Below, in pieces: positions 1 through 10,844 of a stretch of 64,000 nt of DNA. The notes under the pieces are model-generated. The model was not told where the DNA came from. It searched no databases and worked only from the letters and a program-made list of their open reading frames with translations. The first letter of the stretch is position 1. The number at the start of each line of letters is the position of its first letter. The DNA is from Cordylochernes scorpioides (Eukaryota; Arthropoda; Arachnida; Pseudoscorpiones; Chernetidae). The position numbers and the translations under genes are program-made. Where the stretch lies: assembly GCA_030710605.1 (NCBI GenBank), contig CP092864.1, positions 145,513,261 to 145,577,260 of the forward strand. Reading direction: 5' to 3'.

Positions 1-215
1 GTATATAAGTAAACTATGGACATAAGCTTTTAGGACAGTAGATTTACATATAAATATTTGCATCGAGCAAGGCTCTTCCGCAAACAATAAAGACAAGGCC
101 AGTTAGGCATTATTTAATACAAAGCAATAACACGCCATCTATATATAACGAATAAAGACTTCTTAATGCCTTTATTCGTTATGCTCATAGTTAGTTATTA
201 TTTTGTAATTTTAAA
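1..215 (-). repeat. Fragment of dispersed family R1 (permuted hammerhead-like family)
   Basis: Matches the distal part of the family seen at 1262-1690, 27650-27900, 28920-29300 and 41195-41540, with the shared words GGACATAAGCTT, TTGCATCGAGCAA and CAATAACACGCCATCTATA. The part with the CTGATGA and GAAA boxes lies outside the window on this side. Confidence 0.6.
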
Positions 216-441
216 AAGGATGGTTATAAGTTGAGATTGGCAAACAACTTGGATATGTCGTGACTTGATTGCCAGACGATAAATAATACCAGACGATCTT
301 CCAATTTGACAACCCAATCATATTTTATCGAACAAAGTTTTTAATAACAAGATTAGCTGTTTAGGACAACAAAGATCCCTCAAGGCACTTTCCTTTATTT
401 ATGATTAGAAATCATTGTTATATATATAGATCAGAAATATT

Positions 442-1004
442 TTGGCTATTGTTGTGTCCAATGAAGAGCCTCAGATGTCTCCATTCATCTCTATCACAGC
501 AGTCACAATGTCCACTATCTTGGGTGTGTATACTGTATTGTTGTTGTTGTTGTCGTGTCCAATGAAGAGCCTCAGATGTCCCCATGCATCTCTATCACAG
601 CAGTCACGATGTCCACTATCTTGGGTGTGTATACTGTATTGTTGTTGTTGTGTTCAATGAAGAGCCTCAGATGTCTCCATACATCTCTATCACAGCAGTC
701 ACAATGTCCACTATCTTGGGTGTGTATACTGTATTGTTGTTGTTGTGTCCAATGAAGAGCCTCAGATGTTCCCATGCATCTCTATCACAGCAGTCACAAT
801 GTCCATTATCTTGGGTGTGTATACTGTATTGTTGTTGTCGTGTCCAATGAAGAGCCTCAGATGTCCCCATGCATCTCTCTCTCTATTACAACAGTCGCAA
901 TGTCCACCATCTTGGGTGTGTATACTGTATTGTTGTTGTTGTCGTGTCCAATGAAGAGCCTCAGATGTCTTCATGCATCTTTATCACAGCAGTCACAATG
1001 TCCA
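442..1004 (-). repeat. Tandem array of LINE 3' ends, about 95-bp unit, six units
   Basis: Six head-to-tail units of about 94-104 bp, each containing a word such as AATGAAGAGCCTCAGATGT. On the minus strand a unit reads as the last about 20 codons of a LINE ORF (TPKIVDIVTAVIEMHGDI followed by TGA) plus a short 3' UTR with (CAA)n. The array directly follows the LINE C-terminal fragment at 1005-1163. It is therefore a tandem amplification of the element's 3' terminus, not a gene. Open frames on both strands here are by-products. Related arrays are at 28190-28650 and 33088-33465. Confidence 0.8.
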
Positions 1005-1163
1005 CTATCTTGGGTGAAGCTGATGCTCTGGGTCCATGTCAATTTTCTGCAAGGCTGCGGCCATTGCTGGACATGAGAATATGTGGGTAGGTGTTAGTTC
1101 CACACCAGGACAGTTGTTATATGTCCTATAGGTTCTTGTGCCATCTGGATGTATTGTCATTCC
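1005..1163 (-). pseudogene. LINE ORF2 C-terminal fragment (Cys/His knuckle)
   Basis: The minus strand encodes about 50 residues including a GTRTYRTYNNC stretch and, in the other arm, ELTPTYIFSCPAM. This is the Cys-rich knuckle (zf-RVT-like, C-x-H/Y-C pattern) found after the reverse transcriptase and RNase H domains of many arthropod LINEs. The frame ends in TAG at the junction with the 95-bp array, where a few bases are missing relative to the array units, so the reading frame is broken. The partner copy is at 28032-28190. Clade not assignable by eye. Confidence 0.6.
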
Positions 1164-1261
1164 TTTTTAGTGTTTTGTTATAAGTCTTGTTATTAATTTT
1201 GTAATAATTCTCTCATGTGTTGTTCATGAGTATAATTATATAATGTAATACTAAATTAAAA

Positions 1262-1690
1262 ACTGTAAATTTCGAATAGAGAGATTTTATAACGAATAAA
1301 ACGAATGAAGACATTAAGACGCGAATGTTTATTTTCACAAATAAATCAAACTTCTACTGTCCTTACTGCGATAAAAAAATATTGAGGAAGCTTGACTCAT
1401 CAGTGGTGAACCCTCCCAGCGTTTTCTCCAATTTAATCTACCAAACCGCTTCTTTAGAGCTCTAATACTGTATTTGATCATTTTGCTTTTATATGCTAAA
1501 TTAAAGGGTGGAATTTTAGAAATGGTATTTAAGTAAACTATAGACAAAAGCTTATAGAACAGTAGAATTACATATTAATATTTGCATCGAGCAATTTTCT
1601 TCCACAAACAATAAGGACAAGTTCTGCTAGGCATAAATGGATTCAAATCAATAACGCGCCATACTAGGAAATATAACCTTATAGTTAAGA
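1262..1690 (-). repeat. R1 family element with permuted hammerhead-like core
   Basis: A dispersed repeat of roughly 430 bp. On the minus strand it contains a TATAAAAG-like box, then a TTGGAGAAAAC segment, a GC-rich spacer and CTGATGAGTCAA at about 1393-1435. Stem bases flanking the boxes (TTGG and TCAA) remain complementary although both differ from the consensus CTGG and CCAG. The partner copy is at about 27650-27900. Confidence 0.6.
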
Positions 1691-1770
1691 ATAAATGAAA
1701 TACGCTGGGAAGAATGCCCATCTCCATATAGCTTCTTTTAACCAAAGGCCCATATAGTTAATATTTATAT

Positions 1771-2363
1771 TGTCAAGTAGCTCTACAACCCCGGCCACAG
1801 AAAGCTCCATGGGACACCTGTCAATCATCACTGGACTCCGGGGGGACAGGTGTGAGGGGTTCTCGGAATCTTATCGGTAAATAAGGAAAACGGGACGGTG
1901 GCTGACCACTCTTGTTATTATTTTACCTTGGGATAAGTTGTTCTCCCTATAAATACCTATTGTATATAATTTTATTGGAGAACTAAAAGGTAAATACTCT
2001 TTGTTTGAAGTTTATATGTTAATTTCATAATTATTCTTATTTTTTAATTCATAGAAGCATTTTTCTGGTAGACATATTTAATTTTTATCATCATCATTTT
2101 TTTTTATTATTGTCTTTTTTCTTAATTAGTTATCAAATCATTTGCAATTGTAGATTCTTTTTTGTTTTGTTGTGTTCCTTTTTAAGCAATAAAATATAAA
2201 GAACTAAGGTGTAATATTCAATTCAAGCATATGGAACCAACATCGATTCATTTTTAAAACGAAGCAAAATCATAAGCTTATACAACTTTCACTTTTTCAT
2301 ACACCCTTTATAATAAATTTATTTATTTCCAAATTTGCCATTGCTTTATTTATCTCCGTGACA
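1771..2363 (+). mobile_element. Solo LTR, split by a nested 300-bp repeat (K)
   Basis: Begins TGTCA at 1771 and ends TGACA at 2363, with ATAT on both sides as a possible 4-bp target duplication. It contains a promoter-like CTATAAATACC. The uninterrupted reference copy is 51074-51361 (288 bp). Here a repeat of family K (about 2004-2315) sits inside the LTR, and the same nested insertion is in the other arm, so it predates the arm duplication. The orientation of the LTR is uncertain. No flanking gag or pol is visible. Confidence 0.6.
2004..2315 (+). repeat. Dispersed repeat K, about 300 bp
   Basis: One end reads GAAGTTTATATGTTAA and the other AACTTTCACTTTTTCATACA. Other copies are at 9499-9773 (minus), 20385-20683 (plus) and 26898-27195 (minus). 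There are no obvious terminal inverted repeats and no coding potential. The class is unknown to me. Confidence 0.75.
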
Positions 2364-2740
2364 ATATAAACAATTCATTTTGGTTCATCACTCCTTTACG
2401 CCGCTGTGACCATTTGAGAAAAGATTCAAAATGCTTCTACCAATCAGGTTATACCTCTCTGCCAAGAAATGTTAGCTACCCCTACAGATGGTAGAATAAT
2501 TTATAAATGGACTCACGGCCCTTGAATCAAGTTTCTACAAATTCCTGAAAGGGTAGAACCCATTAGAAAATTGATTCATATATTGAATTCCATGCAAATC
2601 TAATCTGGTAATTGAAAAATATTCTCAGAGAATTGTCACACTTCCTTTTATCCGAATTGTTTATTCTTCCTTCTTAATTTACACGGTCCCCTGATAGCAA
2701 TCCATTTACTTCTCGCTTCATTTCTAATCTGTTATTTATT
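2364..2740 (+). repeat. Sequence shared with 51362-51735
   Basis: The roughly 370 bp downstream of the solo LTR are nearly the same as those downstream of the LTR at 51074-51361. This is either an internal part of the retrotransposon or a segmental copy that includes the LTR. No protein motif seen. Confidence 0.6.
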
Positions 2741-2753
2741 TCAACACACAAAA

Positions 2754-2781
2754 CGCGATATCCCGGCTAGGGATAATTGCG
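2754..2781 (-). repeat. LINE 3' terminal hairpin motif
   Basis: The minus strand reads CGCAATTATCC then GGGATATCGCG, an imperfect hairpin repeated at 14641-14666, 26422-26449, 30567-30592, 36902-36929 and 53351-53380. Copies at 14.6, 36.9 and 53.3 kb lie downstream of LINE C-terminal coding remnants, so this is probably the 3' UTR structure of that LINE family. An A/T-rich tail follows. Confidence 0.65.
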
Positions 2782-3050
2782 TCGATTTACATTTTTTTAA
2801 AACAGAAACAGTTATAAACATATTATACAAGAAAGGTAATCAAAAATAAAAAAGAGAAACAATAATATATATTAGGAACTTGAACCTTTCAGGTTTGAAA
2901 GATAATTACAAAATATCTACAAAAATAGTTAAATCTATTTCTGTTAAATGTTATTTCTGTTGTCTAACGGAGAATAAAGGTTCCAGTTAACAATTTGTTA
3001 ATTTTAGATTTTGTTGCGTATTTTCATATTGCCATTGAAGAGCTACACAT

Positions 3051-3381
3051 ACTTTAAACTATAATGTTACGATGTACTAGAGCGCCATCTGTTATCAAAT
3101 TATAAAACTATTTTAGAGGCGTAATATTCTTTTTAAAATAAAACAATTTCTAGTGTCCTTACTGCGATGGAAAAATTAAAAGGAGGGCCTGGCTCATCAG
3201 TGGTGAACCCTCCCAGCGGTTTCGCCAGTTTAAATTTATACTGGCGAAACCGCTGGGAGGGTTCACCACTGATGAGCCAGGCCCTCCCTTTAATTTTTCC
3301 ATCGCAGTAAGGACACTAGAAATTGTTTTATTTTAAAAAGAATATTACGCCTCTAAAATAGTTTTATAACTTTAAACTATA
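3051..3381. mobile_element. Palindromic R1 insertion with 13-bp target-site duplication
   Basis: Flanked by identical ACTTTAAACTATA at 3051-3063 and 3369-3381. The partner arm has one copy of this site (about 26137-26149, one mismatch) and no insert. The 305-bp insert is two R1 copies head to head around 3235, and the left half is about 40 bp longer. Each half carries CTGGCGAAAC and CTGATGAGCCAG. The 13-bp duplication points to target-primed retrotransposition rather than a cut-and-paste transposon. Confidence 0.85.
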
Positions 3382-3776
3382 TTTAATTAAAAATGCATAT
3401 ATTAGATCAAAATATCATTTATTTTGTAAACGACATTTGAAAATTATGGAGTTGTGGAATTAAAATGATGTGAAATTCCCCCTCTCTCTCTCTTCTGAAT
3501 TGGATTGACGACTTCTTTAAATATGGTCTCTCATTTATATTGAGCGTGTGTTCTTCAATACCTATCTAGAGCTTAACTAGAAACGATTGAAGTCTCTTTT
3601 TTACTTTATTTTTCGTAAAAAATAAAAGTATCTTGAAAAAATCATTAATAAAATTGTGATCTTTAATGAAGCGAGGTCTTTAATGAGGTAATACTTATCT
3701 GTATATTGTATGTTTAACACCAAGTTGTTCCCTCTTAACTCTTGTTGAACCTAGAGCGAGTTTTATAAGGTTGTAA

Positions 3777-4035
3777 AACGACATTTGAAAATTATCCCGC
3801 ATGTGTTTCTTTTCTACGAAAAATCAAAATTTATTTTAAGGAGAAATAACAACTATTTCTACCCTTAGGGATAAAGTATAAAAGGATGAATTGTGAAGAG
3901 TAATGATAAACGGCAAAATAAAAGTGTCCAGGGATGGGAATCGAACCCACAGTGTTCTGCTTACCGGGCAGATGCCATGTCCACTTTGGTTTTTCGTCGA
4001 AAAGAAACACATGCGGGAAAATTTTCAAATGAGGT
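3777..4035 (-). repeat. Fold-back element with tRNA-like core (left-arm copy)
   Basis: Inverted ends contain AAAATTATCCCGCATGTG. Between them, on the minus strand, lies a tRNA-like segment with a Pol III B box (GGGTTCGATTCCC, 3937-3949) and a possible A box about 40 bases upstream. The partner copy is 25828-26095 and a lone end lies near 56645-56700. It looks like a SINE head captured in a fold-back element and not a functional tRNA, because no acceptor stem is present. Confidence 0.5.
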
Positions 4036-4244
4036 TTACATAACAAGCCGCATTATATTATATTGTATTATAAATAATTTATTTTACTAATATTTCAGTT
4101 GGCTTAACGCAAACCTTTACAAGGTGTTATAATATATTAATATTTTCCTCCAATTTACCCAGACTAATCTATTAGCTTAATTGTCTCTATATAATATTTC
4201 CTGTATATATATATCATATTACCAATAAGGTATAATTATGTTTT

Positions 4245-4330
4245 TCTTGTATGTATCTTATATTTCTGCTTGGAGAATCTGTGTAAGACTAAAAGATCTT
4301 AATAAAGCTTTTTGTTGTTGTTGAATTCTT
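4245..4330 (+). repeat. Repeat with AATAAA and (GTT)n end
   Basis: Contains AAAGATCTTAATAAAGCTTT followed by GTTGTTGTTG. Related segments are at about 25545-25650 (the arm partner), 33647-33745, 34043-34143, 58873-58905 and 59283-59360. The AATAAA and simple tail suggest the 3' end of a retroposed element. Confidence 0.4.
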
Positions 4331-4373
4331 TGGGTTTATATTTAAAAATTAAGTTGAGTTTTAAATAGGTAGT

Positions 4374-4561
4374 GGTGAATATTCGCCGGTTCAAAATCAC
4401 ATTATTAGATACCGCTCAACAAGAACAACCTAGTTTATGATAATTGAAACAGTGAATAATATATGAAGGCTATTCACATATTAAACAAAATTTTAACGTG
4501 GGATTCAATCCCGGTTCATGGCTGTCGGGAATCGAGTTTGAAACCGACTTTGGTGAATATT
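4374..4561. mobile_element. 168-bp insertion with 10-bp target-site duplication
   Basis: GGTGAATATT occurs at 4374-4383 and 4552-4561. The partner arm has one slightly diverged site (about 24974-24985) and lacks the 168 bp between. The insert has B-box-like words (GGTTCAAAATC near its start, and GGGATTCAATCCC), so it may be a short tRNA-related SINE. Confidence 0.7.
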
Positions 4562-5179
4562 GTAATGGTTTCATAGACACTACATTTATTTATTCAAAGT
4601 GGTCGCTATTTTTATAGAAGTTCCTGTATTGATAAATATTTTGTGATATTGCAAAATTATTTAACCAGTACTTAATCCTAGTAGGGAATCGAAGATATTT
4701 AGAATAGTTTAAAAGAAGAACAAAAGTATAAAGAATACTACTCTTTTGTATTACTAGTGAGTTATTATAACAAAAATTCCTATGGATTACAATTTAGAAT
4801 TATAGAATATATGTGCAAGAATATATCTACATAGAGAGATATATACAAACTTAAAGGAATACAAAAATATATAAGATCGTATAAGTTTAAAAATCAAAGC
4901 TGAAAGAATTTGATGAAATAAATATAAATAAAACATGGATAATTAGGTCTATGCCCGTATTAATACAGGAAAGGCTACACTTCCATGGTATCCTATGGGA
5001 AAAGACATTAATATGGCAGTATATTACAAAAATGCGTTTTTGAAGCATGGGAAATGTATTAATAGCTTATTATAATTGCATAAAACAATAATTTCATAAT
5101 AAAGATAGAAGCTGCCTGGCCGGCATTCATAGCTCTTCAAATTAAAGATATTTCTGTCAGTAAATCCTTTTATTATCTC

Positions 5180-5220
5180 GATGTTTAGACAAAAAAAAAT
5201 GTGTCCTCATCAGGAGAAAA
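5180..5220 (-). ncRNA. Hammerhead-like hairpin, family R3 (left-arm copy)
   Basis: The minus strand reads CTCCTGATGAGGACA, a T-rich loop, TTGTC, then TAAACATCGAG and ATAATAAAAG. GAAA has become TAAA, so a catalytic purine is lost. The stem GACA/TGTC is kept. The partner 24257-24300 has an intact GAAAC. Confidence 0.5.
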
Positions 5221-5639
5221 CAAAATTTAAAACATTTGGCAAGACGTTAAATATAATATCATAGTATATTATGCAAATAGAATAAAGAATGAAGATATTT
5301 TATCCTCTATGACCCGCCTATAGCTCTAAGGTAGATCCCTAGGGTACCATGACCGAGAGACCTAGATGCTCAACCATGTAATCAACATGAATAATTGAAT
5401 CACATTGTTTTGCCTGATTATAAAATAACTTTAACATTATTCTTTTGTTTATATTTTAAGGTGGTTAATATATTTGCATAATTTTGATTTGCATAGTTTT
5501 GAATTATGACATATAATTATAAATTCACGTAGATACAATTTTAAAGTAGACCGTGACAGAGAATCAAGTCCGTTCGTGTTTGTGTAATGTAACGTGGTTA
5601 ATTGATTTACATAAATTTGATTTGAAAATAAGAGCAATA

Positions 5640-6062
5640 CATAAAAGAATCTTTAAATAAAAAGGCATATATTGGATCAAAATATAATTTGATGTTATGT
5701 GGCGCTGAGTTTGTTGTTGACAAACTCTCAAAATGTTATAATACTTTGTTAAAGGTTGGCGTTCAGGAAACAGAAATATTGGTAAATAAATGATATTTTG
5801 ATCCAATATATGCCTTTTTAATCAAATAATTTTGATTGTATTGATTCACATAGTTTTGAATTATGTAAATAAATAACCACATTACAATATTAATCAAACG
5901 ATAAATGTTCACTTCTAAACAATAATATCATTGACTTTCAAATGTATTCAAATCATATTGATATGTTTTGAAAATAGAGCAATCCATAAATAACTGAATC
6001 CAACAGAAATATTGGTAAAATAAATGATATTTTTGATCCAATTTATGCCTTTTTAATTAAAT
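5640..6062. repeat. Fold-back repeat family R5 (paired and single ends)
   Basis: Contains several inverted copies of AAAAAGGCATATATTGGATC and GATCCAATATATGCCTTTTT, around a segment resembling TGGCGTTCAGCC and GAAATATTGGTAAA. Related copies lie at 3389-3420, 13870-14010, 23440-23830, 25735-26120, 47625-47745, 52800-53007 and 56500-56600. Confidence 0.6.
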
Positions 6063-7157
6063 ATTGATATGTGTTGAGGCGAATATGAAAAATTATAATT
6101 CCATAATAAGATCTAGATAGTTAAAATAAATAGCATTATTACTAACGCGTTTTAAAAAGTGTTGAAAGCATTTAGTACTAAATATAAAAATAAATTATAA
6201 TATAAAAATATAATAAAAAATATTCTAAATAAATAAAAATTAAAATAATAAAGTACTTATTAATTAAAAATAATATAATAAATTGTTTTTTTCATCCCAG
6301 AAGTTTTTTTTTTTCTCTTTTTTTATGATAAACTTTTAGATTTTATGAAAGAGACTTTACTTTATTCATTAAATATTCTTTTTGGTATCTGAGAATATAT
6401 AATAAAACCGGAGAGCAGTCTTTTAAAAAGGCGTATACGAGTATATTCATTAAATAAATCTAAAAAACACGTGGCTAATTTGAAAATATAATCTTCACGA
6501 AAAAATAAATCGAAATATTTCTGAAATATTTATAAAATATCCTATTTTATTAATATTGTATGTGTTTTGTGAATATTAAAATATAATTTAATTAATTATA
6601 CAAAAGATCATTATTTCTGATATTTTGATATATATATTTAAAATATACATAGTTTTCTCTGAGAAAAATGGGTAATTGTAATTTAAAAAATAAAAATATT
6701 CAATAACTACATATTGAATATGAAATATCATCTAAATAAAACTCAAAAAATATATTTCTAAATTATTTATTTAATTCTAATAAAATACATTATTTTATTA
6801 TTTTATTAGTTGTTTAATCTATTATATATAACGTTTCAAGGAAATATAAACGAATATAAAATATTTTTTCATAAAATAATACTTGAATATGCTAATATTG
6901 ATCTAATTAAAAAAATAAAGATAACGATTTAAAATAATATATGTTGCTATGTTAAAAATTTATCAAAAATCTTAAAATTGGCGTCACTATATTTTCTCTA
7001 ATAAAACATTCATAATATTTTCCATACGTAAAATATGTTGAAATGGTAATAAAGTAATATATAATTATATCAAATAAAAGGTATCAATATAGTTGTTTAA
7101 AAAAAAGTTCTAAAAAAATCAGTTAAAAGTTACTCAAAAAGTTTTAAAAATTGAAAA
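6062..7157. other. AT-rich arm sequence without recognised features
   Basis: Very A/T-rich sequence shared with the right arm (about 22354-23430). It has poly-A and poly-T runs and many stops. I see nothing coding or structured apart from its place in the inverted repeat. Confidence 0.7.
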
Positions 7158-7257
7158 NNNNNNNNNNNNNNNNNNNNNNNNNNNNNNNNNNNNNNNNNNN
7201 NNNNNNNNNNNNNNNNNNNNNNNNNNNNNNNNNNNNNNNNNNNNNNNNNNNNNNNNN
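7158..7257. other. Assembly gap of 100 N
   Basis: Exactly 100 Ns, the conventional length for a gap of unknown size. It joins the end of the left arm to the start of a minisatellite, so the distance and the relative orientation of the two sides rest on scaffolding. Confidence 0.99.
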
Positions 7258-9185
7258 GGTATACCGGCGCTAGAAGATAGACAATGATAGATCAGCGGGG
7301 TATACCGGCGCTAGAAGATAGACTACGATAGAACAGCGGGGTATACCGGCGCTATAAGATAGACTACGATAGAACAGCGGGGTATACCGGCGCTAGAAGA
7401 TAGACTACGATAGATCAGCGGGGTATACCGGCGCTAGAAGATAGACTACGATAGATCAGCGGGGCATACCGGCGCTAGAAGATAGACTACGATAGAACAG
7501 CGGGGTATACCGGCGCTATAAGATAGACTACGATAGAACAGCGGGGTATACCGGCGCTAGAAGATAGACTACGATAGATCAGCGGGGTATACCGGCGCTA
7601 GAAGATAGACTACGATAGATCAGCGGGGTATACCGGCACTAGAAGATAGACTACGATAGACCGGCGAGGTATACCGGCGCTAGAAGATAGACTACGATAG
7701 ATCAGCGGGGTATAGCGGCGCTAGAAGATAGACTACGATAGATCAGCGGGGCATACCGGCGCTAGAAGATAGACTACGATAGATCAGCGGGGTATACCGG
7801 CGCTAGAAGATAGACTACGATAGATCAGCGGGGTATACCGGCGCTAGAAGATAGACTACGATAGATCAGCGGGGCATACCGGCGCTAGAAGATAGACTAC
7901 AATAGACCGGCGGGGTATACCGGCGCTAGAAGATAGACTACAATAGACCGGCGAGGTATACCGGCGCTAGAAGATAGACTACGATAGATCAGCGAGGTAT
8001 ACCGGCGCTAGAAGATAGACTACGATAGATCAGCGGGGTATACCGGCACTAGAAGATAGACTACGATAGACCGGCGAGGTATACCGGCGCTAGAAGATAG
8101 ACTACGATAGATCAGCGGGGTATAGCGGCGCTAGAAGATAGACTACGATAGATCAGCGGGGTATACCGGCGCTAGAAGATAGACTACGATAGATCAGCGG
8201 GGCATACCGGCGCTAGAAGATAGACTACAATAGACCGGCGGGGTATACCGGCGCTAGAAGATAGACTACAATAGACCGGCGAGGTATACCGGCGCTAGAA
8301 GATAGACTACGATAGATCAGCGAGGTATACCGGCGCTAGAAGATAGACTACGATAGACCGGCGAGGTATACCGGGGCTAGAAGATAGACTACGATAGATC
8401 AGCGGGGTATACCGGCGCTAGAAGATAGACTACAATAGACCGGCGAGGTATACCGGCGCTAGAAGATAGACTACGATAGATCAGCGGGGTATACCGGAGC
8501 TAGAAGATAGACTACGATAGACCGGCGAGGTATACCGGCGCTAGAAGATAGACTACGATAGATCAGCGGGGTATAGCGGCGCTTGAAGATAGACTACGAT
8601 AGATCAGCGGGGCATACCGGCGCTAGAAGATAGACTACGATAGATCAGCGGGGTATATAGGCGCTATAAGATAGACTACGATAGACCAGCGAGTTATATA
8701 GACGCTAGAAAATACACTACGATAGACCAGCGAGTTATGTAGGCGCTAGAAGATAGACTACGATAGAACAGCGAGTTATATAGGCGCTAGAAGATAGACT
8801 GGAATAGACCAGCGAGGTATATAGGAGCTAGAATATAGACTAAGATAGACCAGCGAGGTATATAGGCGCTAGAAGATAGACTGGAATAGACCAATTGACA
8901 TATCGGAGTTATATGATAGACTATGATAGACCTTTGATTTATACGGGTGCTAGAATATAAAACTATGAAAGACCAGCGAGGTATACCGGCGCTAGATGAT
9001 AGACTAAGATAAACCAGCGAGGTATATAGGCGCTAGAAGATAGACTACGATAGACCTGTTGGCATAATGGAGTTATATGATAGACTATGATAGACCTTTG
9101 AGGTATACAGTTGCTAGAATATAGACCGTGGTAGACCAGGGGGCATACCAGCATGCTAAAAGATAGACTGGAATTGACCAGCAGG
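7258..9185. repeat. 41-bp minisatellite with higher-order structure
   Basis: About 47 units of 41 bp with the core GGTATACCGGCGCTAGAAGA. The first about 1,400 bp is homogeneous; units after about 8640 decay and carry indels. Variant units recur at 410-bp spacing (GGTATAGCGG near 7711 and 8121; CCGGCACTAG near 7631 and 8041), which indicates a ten-unit higher-order repeat. It is far more GC-rich than its surroundings. Its left end is cut by the gap, so the true length is unknown. 41 is not a multiple of three, so it does not encode a repeat protein. Confidence 0.95.
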
Positions 9186-9498
9186 TATTCAGACGAGAGA
9201 TCTATAAGAGCGATATCTCACTACCACAAACCACCACCGCAATTAGCCGCCTGCCAACTTTCTTTTTTCAACTCAACATTAATCGTATGCTCCTAATTAA
9301 AATGGTTGAAAAATCAATTAGGGATTGTCACCGCGAGGATAGCTAGGTGATATGACACGTACTCAGACAGTAGCGACTCTATACACCCAATATGTCCACT
9401 TTTAATATGTAAAATATATTCAAAATTATACTCAATCCTAGCTTTAGAGAAGTGTATTGTAGCTTTAAGGTAGATTATCATTTGCATATACCATATCT
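9186..9498. other. Unassigned sequence beside the minisatellite
   Basis: Moderately GC-rich at first (about 9186-9400), then AT-rich. No open frame, repeat or motif that I recognise. Confidence 0.5.
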
Positions 9499-9773
9499 GT
9501 ATGAAAAAGTGAAAGTTGTATAAGCTTATGGTTTTGCTTTGTTTTAAAAATGAATCGATGTTGATTCCATATGCTTAAATTGAATATTACACCTTAGTTT
9601 TATATATTTTATTGCTTAAAAAAGAACGCAACCTAACAAAAAGGAAACTATAATTACAAATGAATTGACAACTAACTAAGAAAAAAAATGATAAAAAAAT
9701 TAATATGTCTGCCAGAAAAATGTTTCTATGAATTAAAAAATAATTACAAAATTAACATATAAACTTCAAACAA
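9499..9773 (-). repeat. Dispersed repeat K
   Basis: Reads TATGAAAAAGTGAAAGTTG at the left and ends near 9773 in the reverse of the GAAGTTTATATG end. Same family as 2004-2315, 20385-20683 and 26898-27195. Confidence 0.75.
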
Positions 9774-10844
9774 TTATCTTATGCAAATAAATTTATACAA
9801 TAAATCATATTCAAATAAGGAATATTTGATCTTTGGGAAAAGAGTTTTAGTTGAGGTGATTCAAGCTTTCGATAAAACTTTGCTCATCAACGGGAAAAAG
9901 AAAAAAACAAATTAAGATAGATGTTATGGGGTGTGGGTCAGATTATATTAAACTTATTTTATTTGAGCATGACAAACGATTTCATTTGTTACCAAATTTA
10001 AAATGTTTTCTGTAGGTTGAAGAATCGCACAGAATATTGGAAAAATATAGTTGATTAAAATGTATGAATTATGAAAAAGGCATCTCCTTTTCATGCAACT
10101 GAAAGGTTGCTGATGGCTTGCGCCATATATCGGAATAAATATCAACTATTATTTTTTGATTTTTTAAATTAAATATAAACAAAGAGAACCAATGTAATAT
10201 ATAAAGCAATTTAATAGATATAGAATGTATATAATAGATGGTTTATCGCCCAAAAAGCTTGTAAGACGTCCGTGGCTCACTGCGACCTGCTGTGTGCTTC
10301 ATAACAAAAACCTCGTAAAAGATGGACGATTGGTCCATCGAAATATTGGATTAATAAAACTTATTAAATCCAAAATAAGCCTCATTTTAAATATTAATAT
10401 TATGGATTTCTCTATATTCAGAATCTCTTTCTGTATATACAATAAATATAAAAACAGTAAAATATCATAAAAGTATTTCATAGAAGTAAGTATAGACATG
10501 AAAAACGAACTCTTAAAATAGAATCAGAAATCGCCAAACCGAGCCGCACAGAAACATCCCACATTTAAGAATTTAACTAAATGTTCCCATCAATTTGAAG
10601 AATCAATTAAGCCATGCCCTACAGCAATTAATGAATTTATTATTGCCTGACAACTCAGGATTAACCAACGGTGAATTTGAATTGATTGGCTGGTGTGGCG
10701 TCAGATAATTGGGATGGATTAGGACACAGTTAGACGTATGGGCAAATGTGGGGATTGTTCTGGAAAACAATGGAAGATCACATCACTTTACTTTAATCTC
10801 TCTACTGAGATTAGAGTGTTGTAGCAAATTATTTATGATTATAT
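9774..10844. repeat. Mostly unassigned, with a short dispersed repeat at 10077-10150
   Basis: 10077-10150 (AGGCATCTCCTTTTCATGCA, then TTGCTGATGGCTTGC and CGGAATAAATATCAAC) recurs at 63825-63895, and a reverse fragment lies near 13401-13440. The rest shows no recognised features. Short open frames at 10225-10470 have no known motif. Confidence 0.45.

Larger units (their letters stand above)
1..7157 (+). repeat. Left arm of large inverted repeat
   Basis: This block recurs as reverse complement at about 22354-29093. Matching anchors run in mirror order: the LINE tail array 442-1163 with 28650-28032, the solo LTR 1771-2363 with 26842-27426, the LINE 3' hairpin 2754-2781 with 26422-26449, a hammerhead-like hairpin at 5180-5220 with 24257-24300, and 7100-7157 with about 22354-22410. 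The first 60 bases differ from the partner at one position. The outer end is cut by the window edge and the inner end by the assembly gap, so neither true boundary is seen. It could be a genuine palindromic duplication or an allelic contig scaffolded in inverted orientation. Confidence 0.9.

Noticed and set aside
442..1090. Overlapping open frames on both strands with Cys-rich YCCCC runs
   Set aside because: They are read through tandem LINE 3' ends. The only meaningful frame is the minus-strand LINE tail, which stops in each unit.
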